Shown piece by piece: positions 14,545-24,472 of a stretch of DNA of 64,000 nucleotides (its first letter is position 1; each line of letters starts with the position of its first letter). The DNA is taken from positions 62,001 to 126,000 of the forward strand of contig DATNPK010000070.1 of NCBI GenBank assembly GCA_036703275.1, read 5' to 3'. This DNA comes from Coleofasciculaceae cyanobacterium. Its GTDB lineage: Bacteria; Cyanobacteriota; Cyanobacteriia; Cyanobacteriales; Xenococcaceae. The notes below the pieces were generated by a model. It worked only from the letters and a program-made list of their open reading frames with translations, did not search any database and was not told where the DNA came from. A program made the position numbers and the translations under genes.

Positions 14545-17500
14545 ATGAACCAAGATTGTGAGCGCAATTCAGATAAACAGGCTAAGTGCGATCGCCAAAC
14601 AAATAACTGGTGGCGCAAAATAGTCATGACTGTCGCCTTGCTACTTTTAGGTAGTGCGGGGGGTGGACTAATCTATGGTTGGTACTTTGTACAGCGCAAA
14701 TTAATCCCTTTGGTAGAGAAAGAAGCAGGAAATTATCTACATCGTCCACTAGAGTTAGGAGAACTAAAATCCATTTTTCCGACTCAAGCAAGTTTTGGCA
14801 ACAGCGCACTACCTGCCACTGAAGAAAATCCTGATTTTGTCGAGGTAAAAGAAGTCAAGATTAACTTTGCGCCACTTCATTTTCTGCGTCAGGGTGAACT
14901 AAAGCTAGACATTATTTTGGTTAAAGCAGATGTCTATATTGAGCAAGACGAATCTAAGCTGTGGACACCGACAAATTTTGGTTCTGGCGATCGATCTCAA
15001 GAGGCAATAGCGGTTAACGTCAAGTCGATTCAACTCTACGACGGACAACTTTCTCTCGCGGCATATAATTCGGCGATCGCTGCCTTAAACCCTGCAGTTA
15101 TTGCCCAAATAGATAACATTATTATTCGTCCCGTAGACGACAAAATTAAGTTTAATGCCGTAGCAGAATTAGTGCAGGGGGGTAAATTTACCGTAGATGG
15201 TCAAGGAAATAACAAAACGGGGATAATCGATTTAGATATAGTAGCGCAGCAGCTAAAAGCAGCAGAAGTAAGTAATTTGCTAGCGTTGCCGATTGAGTTA
15301 GATCGAGGCAATCTTGACGGTGAACTTGGGGTAACTCTGACTGATGCGCCTTTTCCCGAACTAGATGGTGCATTAGATCTAGACAATGTGAGTTTACAAA
15401 TACCTAATTTAGTCAAACCCTTTAGCAATAGCAATGGCAAAATTCGCTTTGAGGGGTCAAAAATTGAGTTGGATGATATCTCAACTAATTTTGGTCAAGT
15501 ATCAGGGCTTGCTTCTGGTTCACTTAATTTAGCTGAGGCAGGCGATTATCAAATTAATACGAAGATTAAGCCCGTAGCAGCGCAAAAAGTCATTGATGCT
15601 TTAGAATTAGATGCCCCAGTGCCAATTGAAGGCAAAATACGGGGTGATTTAGCGGTTAGAGGTAGTTTAGAAAATCCAGTAATTAAAATGGATCTTGCCA
15701 CGGCTAGCCCCAGCCGTATCGATCGCCTAGATTTTAAACAAATTGATGCCGATCTCGAATTAGTCGGGACAACCTTAAACGTTAAGCAGTTTACTAGCTT
15801 GCCCAAGGCGGGAGGCAGAATTGTCGGAAACGGGAAACTACAGCTAGACGGCGCACAAAACCTCGCTTTTAATGTGGAGGCAGAAGCTGTTTCAGCCCAG
15901 GCGATCGCTCGTAGCTATAATAATCAGCTACCCGTAGATCTGGGTTCAATTTCTGGTCAAACCAATCTAACAGCCCAAGCGGGTGATTTATCAACCCTAC
16001 GTTTTCGTAACGGCAGTGCTAATTTTGCTTTGGGTAACGGCACTGTTGAGGTAGATAATCTCGACTATGGTAATGGTACATGGTCATCTCAACTAAAGGC
16101 TTCTAGAGTCGAATTCGGTAGCTTACCAATCGGCAAAGGTAGCGCACCGACTATTGCTCAAGGATTGGTAAACGGTGTGTTTAAAGTTTCAGGCACAAAT
16201 GACTTCGGTAACTTAAACCAGGTTGATGCTAAGGGCAAAGCGGATTTAAATACCGTCGGAGGGAAAGTTAACCTAACTGCAATTAACATAGCGAATGGTA
16301 GCTGGAGGGCAGAAGCAAATACCAAAAATTTAAAGCTACAGCGTTTATTTGTTGACTTACCAAACGAATTTAACGATAACCTGAGTGGTAAGTTTTATTT
16401 AACCGGAAATATTCCCGATGATGCTCAACCCCAAACCCTAATCAACGGCTTCGGCGATTTAGCTTTGGCAGCAGGCAAGGTTCAGGTAGAAGACTTAAAA
16501 ATTGTCAACCAAAACTGGACGGCGATCGCTCAAGGAACTAATCTCAAGTTAAAAGAACTAAGCTCTAGTACTCCCGATCAGTTTGCTGGATTAATTAATG
16601 GCAGGCTGGAGTTGGCAGGAACGACGGATAACATAACTCCTGAAGGGATTAAAGCTTCGGGTGACGGTAGTTTAACTTTGCCTGAAGGAGTTTTTGCTGC
16701 CGAACTAGCGATCGCTGATGGACGATTCAACGCTCAGGTAATTCCTCAGAATGTAGATTTAAGTTTATTTGCCGATCCCAATTCTGATGAATTAGAACTT
16801 AATGGGCAACTGGGAGGACAGTTAACAGTTACCGGACAAGTAGACAACCTCAGTCCTACAGCCGTAGCAGCCAAGGGTAATTTGAGTTTCAGTCAAGGAA
16901 TTGATTTACTAAAGCAATCCTTATCCGCAGCAATAGCCTGGGATGGCAAACGATTAGATGTGCTACGAGCAAAAGGAGATGGTTTAGATGCTCGGGGTTA
17001 TATCGTCTTAGATAAATCGTTTTTTAGTGATATTCCCGATAAATTAGCTGCGGTAGACTACTTTGAATTCGATGTTCCCGAAGCCCGCTGGATTGATATC
17101 ACCAAGTTGCGTTTGACTTTACCTAGTTGGGCAGCTAACCTCGATTATTCAGGAAGAGGAGACTTTGCTGGAAAAATTAGTGGTGTTCCCTCTGCCCTAA
17201 AAATTGGCGGTAACTTAGGTTTAAAAGATTTTCAAGTAGAAAATCTAGATTTTGCGCCTTTTCTGGCGGGCGATGTGCAGATATCTCCTGATACAGGAGT
17301 TAAATTAAGCCTGCAAGAAATTTTGACCACCCCTCTGCTACCTGCTACTGAAGATTTTGGTTCTGAGTCTCGACCCTTGGACAAAATCGAATTAGTATTA
17401 GATGCCAACTTCTCTCCTGTGGCACTGGCGATCGCTCAAGATTATCTACTAATTGAAGGAAGCGGTAAGTCAGAAATTTTAAGCCTCACCACCCAAAACC

Positions 17501-20109
17501 TTCCTGTAGAGTTGCTTAAAACCATTGCCCTAAAAAGCGAAGACTTTAAACTGCCAGAAAATTTTGCCCTACAGCCTGTAAATGGCGAGTTATCAGGGGA
17601 ATTTATTTTTAATCTCAATACCCTAGCAACTTCAGGAAACAACATCGTCATCGATAATCCTGCTTTAGCCAGTATTCGAGGCGATCGCCTTGAAGGAGAT
17701 TTTCAATATATTGATGGTTATTTCGCGATTCAAGACGTTGAATTTAAGCAAAGAAACAGTATTTATCAGCTAGAAGGTAATCTCCGTCAAAAACCAGATG
17801 ATATCGAGCTAGATGGCAGCGTTAACATCGAAGGCGGTCAAATTCAAGATATTTTAGTGGCACTGCAAATTTTTGAACTAACCGATTTTGCCCGCATTTT
17901 TAGCGATCGCGCCTACGGTAATGCCAACAATCTATATTTGCCACCACTACCAGTAGAGAGACAGTCTTTATTTGATGTTGGTTTTAAAGATGCACCTGTT
18001 ATTGAACAGCTGCAATTATTAGCAGCAATTCAAGCTGGGCTAGATTCAGCTCAACAAAAAAGACAAAGTGCTTTAGTTCCTGCCCTCAAAAACTTGAGAG
18101 GAACTTTTGATGGTCAAATTGATGTATTTGGTTCTCTCGGCACGGGACTAACCTCAGAATTTGACTTTTTAGGAAAAGAATGGCGCTGGGGTAATTTAGT
18201 TGGCGAAAAAATTGTCGCTAGAGGCAATCTTCGCGATGGAATCCTAACTTTACTACCTATTTCAGTCAACCTTCAAAATACTACTGCTACAAAAGCTCAA
18301 AGCGATACTTCCCCTAGCCTACTGTTCACGGGAACGTTTGGCGGCTCGACTCAATCAGGGCAATTTAGACTAGTGGAAGTTCCCGTAAAATTAATCGAGC
18401 AACTGTTTTCCTTTCCTCCAGAATTAGCTTTAGATGGTCTGATTAATGCCACTGCCAGTATTGCCGGGACACCAGAAAACCCTCAGGCTAGAGGAGAAAT
18501 TCGCATTGATAATGCTTCTTTAAATGACACTTTAATTGAGTCTACTAAAGGTAGCTTTAACTATAAAGAATCCCGCCTCGACTTTTCTGCCAGCAGCGTT
18601 ATTGCTCAAGATGCCGATCCGTTAATCCTCAGAGGAAGCGTTCCCTATCAACTGCCTTTTGCTAAAACAAAACCCCAGAGCGATCGCCTGGAACTAGAGG
18701 TAGATGTCAAAGATAAAGGCTTGGCTTTATTAGATATCTTTTCGCGGGGAGAACTTAAATGGATTGACGGATCGGGTAAAATTGCGCTAGATATCTCTGG
18801 TATTCTCGATGCGGAACAAAAGTTACCTCGCAAATTATCTGTCCAAGGAATAGCTACGATTAAAAATGCGACTGTTGCAGCCAAAAGCCTACCAAAAAAT
18901 TTAATTACCAATATTAATAGTCAAGTCTTCTTCGATTTTGATAATATTCGGGTCGATAGTTTTCAGGGAGATTTTGGCGGTGGCAAAATCACCGCCGTAG
19001 GTACAATTCCTCTAGGTGATGATGTTTCCCTCAATCCTTTGACGATTGGTTTTAATCAAATTGAAAGAGTTGAGCTACCCAACCTATACAATGGTGGTAT
19101 CAGAGGCGAGCTACAAATATTAGGCAAGGCTACCGAACCCAATATTACTGGGAATTTAACTTTATTTGACGGTACGATTCTTCTAGCCGATGAAAGTACC
19201 AGTGAGCGAGAACAAACAGTCAATAATCTTAGCAATCAGGCAAATGTCGTTACCAGAGGCGATTCTGACGGCTCAATTGCAGCGGTAACTCAATACAAAA
19301 ATTTCCAATTAAGATTGGGAAAAGATATTCAAATTAGTCAACCGCCAATATTTACTTTTTCGGCTACGGGAGACCTAAACATCAACGGGACTTTTCTCCA
19401 GCCTAGCCCTAACGGCACTATTGTTCTCGAAAGTGGACAAGTTAATTTATTTACTACCCAACTTAACTTATCAAGAGACTATAAAAACACGGCTCGTTTT
19501 TCTAACAATAATGTCCTCGATCCCTTCTTAGATCTACTGTTAGTCGGTTCAGCCATAGAAACCAACGCCCGAAGTATTCCCAATGAAGTATCCCCTACAG
19601 AAATTCCCGATTCTAGCTTAGGAACTTTAGAAACTATCAGAGTTTCCGCTAAGGTAAAAGGGCTTGCTAGCCAAATTACTAATAGAATCGAGCTTACCAG
19701 CAGCCCTCCCCGCAGCCCCGCAGAAATCGCCGCTTTGTTAGGAGGTGGGTTTGTCGAAGCCTTAGCCAACAGCAACGGTACGTCAGGATTAGCCACTTTA
19801 GCTGGTTCGGCACTGTTTGGCAGCTTGAATTCAGAATTTCAAGATATTTTTCCAATTGGCGAATTGCGTTTGTTTCCTACTCCCATTATTGATGAAAATC
19901 GCGATCGCGATCGCGATGGACTAGCAGGAGAGATTGCTTTTGACTTGATCGATGATCTCTCTTTTTCTGCTCTGAAAATTTTGAATACTGATATTCCAGC
20001 TCAGTTTGGTTTCCGCTACCGTATTAACAATAACTTTGTGCTTCGTGGTTCAACCAATTTTCAGGAAGATGGCAGCAGGGCGTTAATTGAATATGAATCT
20101 AGGTTTTGA
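14545..20109 (+). CDS. tamB: TamB/DUF490-family translocation and assembly module protein
   Basis: A giant envelope protein (1854 residues from the ATG at 14545; an in-frame TTG at 14512 is possible). One N-terminal membrane anchor (IVMTVALLLLGSAGGGLIYG) is followed by more than 1500 residues of repeating beta-strand units, the AsmA/TamB-like hydrophobic groove thought to carry lipids between membranes. The C-terminal DUF490 domain contains GTILLADESTSE, the strands GTIVLESGQVNLF and PPRSPAEIAALLGGGFVEAL, and ends GFRYRINNNFVLRGSTNF, a beta-barrel-like tail. No Omp85/TamA gene is adjacent. Its role is outer-membrane biogenesis or phospholipid transfer. Confidence 0.9.
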   Translation: MNQDCERNSDKQAKCDRQTNNWWRKIVMTVALLLLGSAGGGLIYGWYFVQRKLIPLVEKEAGNYLHRPLELGELKSIFPTQASFGNSALPATEENPDFVEVKEVKINFAPLHFLRQGELKLDIILVKADVYIEQDESKLWTPTNFGSGDRSQEAIAVNVKSIQLYDGQLSLAAYNSAIAALNPAVIAQIDNIIIRPVDDKIKFNAVAELVQGGKFTVDGQGNNKTGIIDLDIVAQQLKAAEVSNLLALPIELDRGNLDGELGVTLTDAPFPELDGALDLDNVSLQIPNLVKPFSNSNGKIRFEGSKIELDDISTNFGQVSGLASGSLNLAEAGDYQINTKIKPVAAQKVIDALELDAPVPIEGKIRGDLAVRGSLENPVIKMDLATASPSRIDRLDFKQIDADLELVGTTLNVKQFTSLPKAGGRIVGNGKLQLDGAQNLAFNVEAEAVSAQAIARSYNNQLPVDLGSISGQTNLTAQAGDLSTLRFRNGSANFALGNGTVEVDNLDYGNGTWSSQLKASRVEFGSLPIGKGSAPTIAQGLVNGVFKVSGTNDFGNLNQVDAKGKADLNTVGGKVNLTAINIANGSWRAEANTKNLKLQRLFVDLPNEFNDNLSGKFYLTGNIPDDAQPQTLINGFGDLALAAGKVQVEDLKIVNQNWTAIAQGTNLKLKELSSSTPDQFAGLINGRLELAGTTDNITPEGIKASGDGSLTLPEGVFAAELAIADGRFNAQVIPQNVDLSLFADPNSDELELNGQLGGQLTVTGQVDNLSPTAVAAKGNLSFSQGIDLLKQSLSAAIAWDGKRLDVLRAKGDGLDARGYIVLDKSFFSDIPDKLAAVDYFEFDVPEARWIDITKLRLTLPSWAANLDYSGRGDFAGKISGVPSALKIGGNLGLKDFQVENLDFAPFLAGDVQISPDTGVKLSLQEILTTPLLPATEDFGSESRPLDKIELVLDANFSPVALAIAQDYLLIEGSGKSEILSLTTQNLPVELLKTIALKSEDFKLPENFALQPVNGELSGEFIFNLNTLATSGNNIVIDNPALASIRGDRLEGDFQYIDGYFAIQDVEFKQRNSIYQLEGNLRQKPDDIELDGSVNIEGGQIQDILVALQIFELTDFARIFSDRAYGNANNLYLPPLPVERQSLFDVGFKDAPVIEQLQLLAAIQAGLDSAQQKRQSALVPALKNLRGTFDGQIDVFGSLGTGLTSEFDFLGKEWRWGNLVGEKIVARGNLRDGILTLLPISVNLQNTTATKAQSDTSPSLLFTGTFGGSTQSGQFRLVEVPVKLIEQLFSFPPELALDGLINATASIAGTPENPQARGEIRIDNASLNDTLIESTKGSFNYKESRLDFSASSVIAQDADPLILRGSVPYQLPFAKTKPQSDRLELEVDVKDKGLALLDIFSRGELKWIDGSGKIALDISGILDAEQKLPRKLSVQGIATIKNATVAAKSLPKNLITNINSQVFFDFDNIRVDSFQGDFGGGKITAVGTIPLGDDVSLNPLTIGFNQIERVELPNLYNGGIRGELQILGKATEPNITGNLTLFDGTILLADESTSEREQTVNNLSNQANVVTRGDSDGSIAAVTQYKNFQLRLGKDIQISQPPIFTFSATGDLNINGTFLQPSPNGTIVLESGQVNLFTTQLNLSRDYKNTARFSNNNVLDPFLDLLLVGSAIETNARSIPNEVSPTEIPDSSLGTLETIRVSAKVKGLASQITNRIELTSSPPRSPAEIAALLGGGFVEALANSNGTSGLATLAGSALFGSLNSEFQDIFPIGELRLFPTPIIDENRDRDRDGLAGEIAFDLIDDLSFSALKILNTDIPAQFGFRYRINNNFVLRGSTNFQEDGSRALIEYESRF

Positions 20110-20315
20110 TCGAGGTTAGTTTTGTGATTAAAGAAATTTATCTTGGTATATATTCTAAATAAAACGAAGTCTATAGTGAAAATAGTAATCTTAGGACATA
20201 TAGCTTAAAGCTTACAAATAATTAATACTTTTTTAGTTCACAGTAACGATAAAAGCAAAATGTCTATAATTAAAATATATAAAATATTGTAGATGTTGTT
20301 GACCTAATTTATAAA

Positions 20316-20798
20316 ATGAACCAGCAAAAGCAAGAGGTCGATCCAGGAGTAGCTTACATACTATGGGCTTTTGGATTGATGGGATTTTGTGGTATTCACC
20401 GTTTTTATTCGGGTAAAATTACAAGTGGTTTAATCTATTTTTTTACCCTGGGTTTTTTTGGTTTTGGCCAGTTTGTCGATTTGTTTCTTATTCCTGGCAT
20501 GACCAGAGAAAGGAATATGCGCCTATGGTATGAAGCGACGGTTGACGCTCGTAATAATAGTCCGCAAGTTAGTTTAGTCAAAGAAAATGAGCCGTTAGCA
20601 AAAACCGACCCCATGTTGATCTTGTTAAAAGCTGCTGCATCTCACAATAATGTCTTATCCATAGGTCAGGCAATGTTGGCTACAGAATTACCCTTGGAAG
20701 AAATTGAACGATTGTTAAATAAAGCTCTCAAGCAAAATCTGGCTCATGTTGATAATGACGAGCAAACAGGTGCGGTAAGATATTATTTCGACGTTTAA
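20316..20798 (+). CDS. TM2-domain membrane protein
   Basis: The TM2 domain covers residues 8-65: AYILWAFGLMGFCGIHRFYS, then the GLIYFFTLGFFGFGQFVDLF segment, with the conserved G-x-HRFY-G motif between two membrane spans. The C-terminal 80 residues are soluble (LILLKAAASHNNVLSIGQAM, LPLEEIERLLNKAL) and look like a small winged helix. The function of TM2 proteins in bacteria is unknown. The gene is convergent with the deacetylase gene, with only six bases between stops. Confidence 0.85.
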   Translation: MNQQKQEVDPGVAYILWAFGLMGFCGIHRFYSGKITSGLIYFFTLGFFGFGQFVDLFLIPGMTRERNMRLWYEATVDARNNSPQVSLVKENEPLAKTDPMLILLKAAASHNNVLSIGQAMLATELPLEEIERLLNKALKQNLAHVDNDEQTGAVRYYFDV

Positions 20799-20804
20799 TC
20801 CCGA

Positions 20805-21716
20805 TCAGGCTTGTTGATAAGGATGATGCTCAATCCAATGCTGGGCAATATCTAGGCGACGGCAAATCCAAACCCGATCGTGAGTTTGAACGTAATCAAT
20901 AAAGCGAGCTAAAGCAGCAATTCGTCCAGGTTTACCCACTAGTCTGGCATGAAGCCCCACTGACATCATTTTGGGTGCAGTTTTGCCTTCGGCATATAAG
21001 ACATCAAAGGCATCTTTGAGATAAGTAAAGAAATCATTGCCGTTATTAAACCCAGGGGCGACGCAATATTTCATATCGTTGTTGTCTAGGGTATAGGGAA
21101 TAACCAAATGAGGCCGATCTTCAACCGTTACCCAATAAGGCAAGTCATCATTATAAGCATCAGAATCATAAATAAAACCGCCTTCCTCTACAATTAAACG
21201 TCGAGTATTTAGACTGGGTGCGTAGCGACAATACCAACCCAAAGGGCGATCGCCTGTAAGCTTTTGGAGAGACGCTACGGCTTTTTTGATGTGTTCTCTC
21301 TCTTCGGCTTCATCTAATAGGTGGTAGCCAATCCAACGCCAACCATGACAGCAGATATCATATCCCGCCTTGGCGATCGCTTTAGCTGCTTCGGGGTTTC
21401 TTTCCAAGGCTAAGGCTGCACCAAAGATGGTTACCTGAATGTTTTTTTCGGCAAACAGACGCATCAACCGCCAAAATCCTACCCGACTGCCATATTCGTA
21501 CACCGACTCTACCTGTAAATCTCGCATTCCTCGACCCATCGAAGAACCAGGAACTTCCCGCAGATATATCTCCGCCGTATCATCTCCATCGGGAATAGAA
21601 TATTCTGAACCCTCTTCGTAATTTAGGACAATTTGTAGTGCTATTTTGGCATCATTTGGCCACTGTGGATGAGGTGGATTTGCGCCATAACCGATCAAAT
21701 CGCGAGGATAAGACAT
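20805..21716 (-). CDS. puuE: Allantoinase-type polysaccharide deacetylase (PuuE family)
   Basis: A 303-residue NodB-fold hydrolase. The opening YPRDLIGYGANPPHPQWPND, LNYEEGSEYSIPDGD and CHGWRWIGYHLLDEAEER match cofactor-independent allantoinase PuuE, which hydrolyses allantoin to allantoate in purine degradation. The GWYCRYAPSLNTRRLIVEEG and SVGLHARLVGKPGR blocks contain the expected catalytic residues. No other ureide or urease genes are adjacent, so the exact substrate could differ (other cyclic amides or polysaccharides). Confidence 0.82.
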   Translation of the reverse strand: MSYPRDLIGYGANPPHPQWPNDAKIALQIVLNYEEGSEYSIPDGDDTAEIYLREVPGSSMGRGMRDLQVESVYEYGSRVGFWRLMRLFAEKNIQVTIFGAALALERNPEAAKAIAKAGYDICCHGWRWIGYHLLDEAEEREHIKKAVASLQKLTGDRPLGWYCRYAPSLNTRRLIVEEGGFIYDSDAYNDDLPYWVTVEDRPHLVIPYTLDNNDMKYCVAPGFNNGNDFFTYLKDAFDVLYAEGKTAPKMMSVGLHARLVGKPGRIAALARFIDYVQTHDRVWICRRLDIAQHWIEHHPYQQA

Positions 21717-22068
21717 AAATTGAGTCCAACATGAGTAGTAGCTACATAATTATTTTTACTCTTAAAGTGTGCTAAACAATCGTGCTAATTGATACATCTT
21801 TTTCACGACCAACTAATGTTTCCCGCCAAGGCGCGATCGCAATTTTTAAGTTGAAGCGGGCGATCGCTTAAGCCAGTATTTATAATTATCTTTGATTAAG
21901 TTTAAGATTATCGATAGAAACTTTTGCGCCAAATTGCCTAAATATAAAATTTTACAGCCAAATATACTAGCCGATCTGGTTCGGTCATCATCTTGGCTTT
22001 ACATAACTTTTGGTTTTATTATCTAAATATAGCTCAAATGTATATTTCGCTACAGAAAGGAGATGAAT

Positions 22069-22269
22069 ATGTCTATCAATAAAAAAGCAATCGGTAAATA
22101 TCAAGGCTGGACTAATCAAAAACGGATTGATCTGAGTCGAAATCTGGGTCAAGCTTACTGTCTTGGATTAAGTGACGATAAATTCCAACAGAAAGCAGAT
22201 TCTTGGAATGCACAAAAATATATCAACATGAGTAGAAGCTTAAGTTCTACCTATGGAATAGATTTCTAA
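22069..22269 (+). CDS. Small protein with an internally duplicated motif
   Basis: 66 residues from the ATG at 22069; an in-frame ATG six bases upstream lies immediately after the AAGGAG site, too close to be used, which decides the start. The sequence is two copies of one ~24-residue unit: GWTNQKRIDLSRNLGQAYCL and SWNAQKYINMSRSLSSTYGI, sharing W-x-x-QK-x-I-x-x-SR-x-L-x-x-x-Y. It is basic, with no signal or membrane segment. I do not recognise a family. It stands alone between the deacetylase and the second MITE copy. Confidence 0.6.
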   Translation: MSINKKAIGKYQGWTNQKRIDLSRNLGQAYCLGLSDDKFQQKADSWNAQKYINMSRSLSSTYGIDF

Positions 22270-22364
22270 CCATAGCTGTAAAAGATTTTGTTGGGTTTCA
22301 CGCTTTGTTCTAACGCCACTTGCAGAAGACGGACGATACCTCGGCGACGCAGTGGCTCCCCAAC

Positions 22365-22523
22365 CTACTACCACCTCTAGGCTAAAATGCTGGGCTGATT
22401 CCCCCAAGCTTGGCGAGCGACCCCCTAAAGGGTTAGGGGGCTGAAAATAATTTTAATACCCAATAAATTAGCTTAGACGCACTACTACTAAGTCTGTTAT
22501 TACTTTTGAGAAATGGTATTAGA
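22365..22523. mobile_element. MITE-like element, copy B (left end truncated)
   Basis: Second copy of the element at 11696-11840. The core from CTAGGCTAAAATGCTGGG to AATACCCAA is conserved with a 19-20 base insertion (GCGAGCGACCCCCTAAAGGG region) that completes a C-run/G-run palindrome. The right end (about 22470-22523) is intact and is the reverse complement of the left end of copy A. The left end is cut after about 20 bases. It fills most of the 22270-22637 spacer. Confidence 0.7.
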
Positions 22524-22575
22524 TCGTATTCACTTCAATAACCAGCAACAAACTTAGTAAGTGAACGCCAGCAAA

Positions 22576-22605
22576 AAAAAGGTTGGCGTAGTTGCCAACC
22601 TTTTT
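22576..22605 (-). terminator. Intrinsic terminator of the thrC-moaD transcript
   Basis: A 12-bp perfect stem (AAAAAGGTTGGC with GCCAACCTTTTT, loop GTAGTT). Read on the minus strand it is followed by further T residues (eight in all), a canonical rho-independent terminator 32 bases after the carrier-protein stop. Because of the A/T flanks it can also work on the plus strand. Confidence 0.85.
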
Positions 22606-22637
22606 CAAACTGTTACGAAATTTGTAAATCTGTTATT

Positions 22638-22913
22638 TTAGCCCCCTGCAACAGCAGGAACGATACTGACTTCATCACCATCGCTTAATGCGGTATTCGT
22701 ACCTTCCAAGAAACGAATATCTTCACTGTTGACATAAAGATTTAAAAAACGACGGGGTTTACCAGTTTCATCACAAATGCGAGCTTTAATTCCAGGACAA
22801 TTGGTTTCTAAAGCGTCGATTAATTCATCAATATTGCCACCGTTACACTCGATGGTTGCTTGATTATTGGTAAATTTTTGCAGCGGAGTCGGAACTAATA
22901 CTTTGACGGTCAT
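22638..22913 (-). CDS. MoaD/ThiS-family sulfur carrier-like protein
   Basis: A ubiquitin-fold protein of 91 residues from [11 protein letters not shown]; an upstream ATG at 22949 would add 12 residues that look unconserved. It ends in the diglycine PAVAGG, the site adenylated and thiocarboxylated in sulfur carriers. Motifs [15 protein letters not shown] and [16 protein letters not shown] are typical of MoaD/CysO-like proteins. It lies 154 bases downstream of threonine synthase on the same strand and shares its terminator. This placement suggests a carrier for amino-acid sulfur metabolism and not for molybdopterin; no moaE is nearby. Confidence 0.85.
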   Translation of the reverse strand: MTVKVLVPTPLQKFTNNQATIECNGGNIDELIDALETNCPGIKARICDETGKPRRFLNLYVNSEDIRFLEGTNTALSDGDEVSIVPAVAGG

Positions 22914-23067
22914 GATCTGTAAAAAGTGAATAGAACGTGAGTGGTTCAACCATTTATTAGATTTATTTGCTGGAAAAACAATAAATGGTCAACAAATAAT
23001 TATCGAGTCTAGAAGTAGCAGCTCTAATATTTACTGTTAGTTAATCTATCAAAGCTTATCGGAGCGA

Positions 23068-24366
23068 CTAAACGCTAGTTTGCTGCCATTCAAGACGTTC
23101 TAAAGTGCGAGAACGCTCTAGCGCACGCTCGAAACTATCTAGTTTGGGTTCGATAGTTAAAGGTTCGCCGACGTATCCCTGTATTGCTTCTTGAGTTTTT
23201 AAACCATTACCAGTAATATAAACAACTGTTTTTTCATCACTGTTGATTTTACCCGCTTCAACAAGTTTTTTAAGCACGGCAATAGTAGTACCACCAGCAG
23301 TTTCCGTAAAAATACCTTCAGTTTCCGCTAACAGCTTCATTCCTGCAATAATTTCCGCATCGGTCACCGATTCGATATTACCATTGGTTTTACGAGCGAT
23401 ATCTAGAGCATAGTATCCATCAGCAGGATTACCGATCGCAATAGATTTGGCAATTGTATTCGGCTTAACAGGAGTAACAAAGTCTCTTCCTGTTTTAAAT
23501 GCTTCAGCGATAGGAGAACAGCCTTCTGCCTGTGCGCCACTAAAGCGGACTGTTTTGTCTTCTACTAAGCCAACTTTAACAAATTCATTAAAGCCTTTAT
23601 AGATTTTAGTAAACAGAGAACCAGAAGCTAACGGTGCAACAATATGATCTGGTAGTGACCAACCTAGTTGTTCTGCAACTTCATAACCCAGAGTTTTAGA
23701 ACCCTCGGAATAGTAAGGACGAAGATTAATGTTGACGAAACCCCAGCCGTAGCTATTGCCAACCTCTGAGCAAAGACGATTTACTTGATCATAGTTGCCT
23801 TTAACCGCCATCACTGTAGGGTTGTAAATTAGCGTACCCATTATCTTACCTGCTTCTAAGTCCGCAGGAATAAAGACGCAACAGTCCATACCAGCATGAG
23901 CGGCGATCGCTGCTGTAGAGTTGGCTAAATTACCAGTACTAGCACAAGAAACAGTAGAAAATCCTAGTTCGCGTGCGCGAGTTAAAGCTACTGATACTAC
24001 CCTATCTTTGAAGCTAAGGGTAGGCATATTTACGGCATCGTTTTTAATATAAAGATTTTTCAGACCCAAACGACGAGCCAAACGATTAGATTTGACTAGA
24101 GGAGTCATTCCTGTTCCTACGTCAATCGGATTTTCGCTTTCCACAGGCAAAAATGCCTTATAACGCCAGATGGAATTAGGCCCTGCTGCAATACTCTCTC
24201 GGCTTACTTGACGGCGAATTTCATCATAGTCGTAAGCAACTTCTAAAGGAGAAAAAGTTTGCTCACATACATTTAGAGCTTCTAGAGGATATTTTACGCC
24301 GCCCTCTTTTGATACCAAATTGGTAAAAGTACGTCCCTTTAAGGTTTTGATGGGTGTCTGAGTCAT
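23068..24366 (-). CDS. thrC: Threonine synthase
   Basis: PLP-dependent lyase turning O-phosphohomoserine into threonine. 432 residues with GTGMTPLVKSNRLAR, then MPTLSFKDR with the PLP lysine at 120, the SCASTGNLANSTAA phosphate-binding motif and TAGGTTIAVLKKLVEAG. It belongs to the long cyanobacterial/plant-like class. A MoaD-like carrier follows in the same transcription unit. Since related PLP enzymes (CysM) accept sulfur from a thiocarboxylated carrier, a sulfur-accepting side activity is conceivable but only inferred. Confidence 0.9.
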   Translation of the reverse strand: MTQTPIKTLKGRTFTNLVSKEGGVKYPLEALNVCEQTFSPLEVAYDYDEIRRQVSRESIAAGPNSIWRYKAFLPVESENPIDVGTGMTPLVKSNRLARRLGLKNLYIKNDAVNMPTLSFKDRVVSVALTRARELGFSTVSCASTGNLANSTAAIAAHAGMDCCVFIPADLEAGKIMGTLIYNPTVMAVKGNYDQVNRLCSEVGNSYGWGFVNINLRPYYSEGSKTLGYEVAEQLGWSLPDHIVAPLASGSLFTKIYKGFNEFVKVGLVEDKTVRFSGAQAEGCSPIAEAFKTGRDFVTPVKPNTIAKSIAIGNPADGYYALDIARKTNGNIESVTDAEIIAGMKLLAETEGIFTETAGGTTIAVLKKLVEAGKINSDEKTVVYITGNGLKTQEAIQGYVGEPLTIEPKLDSFERALERSRTLERLEWQQTSV

Positions 24367-24398
24367 GGTTAAATATTTATTTCGTCAACAGTAGTTGG

Positions 24399-24428
24399 AT
24401 ACTATCACAGGCAAAAACAACGAGTCAA
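24399..24428 (-). promoter_or_regulatory. Predicted sigma70-type promoter of thrC
   Basis: On the minus strand TTGACT (24428-24423) and TAGTAT (24404-24399) are separated by 18 bases, about 33 bases before the thrC ATG. This is a close match to the bacterial consensus. Two hairpins (24434-24452 and 24473-24507) lie just upstream of it. Confidence 0.5.
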
Positions 24429-24472
24429 ACATACCCGATAATTTTAGTCGGGATTAATAAACAGCATGATAA

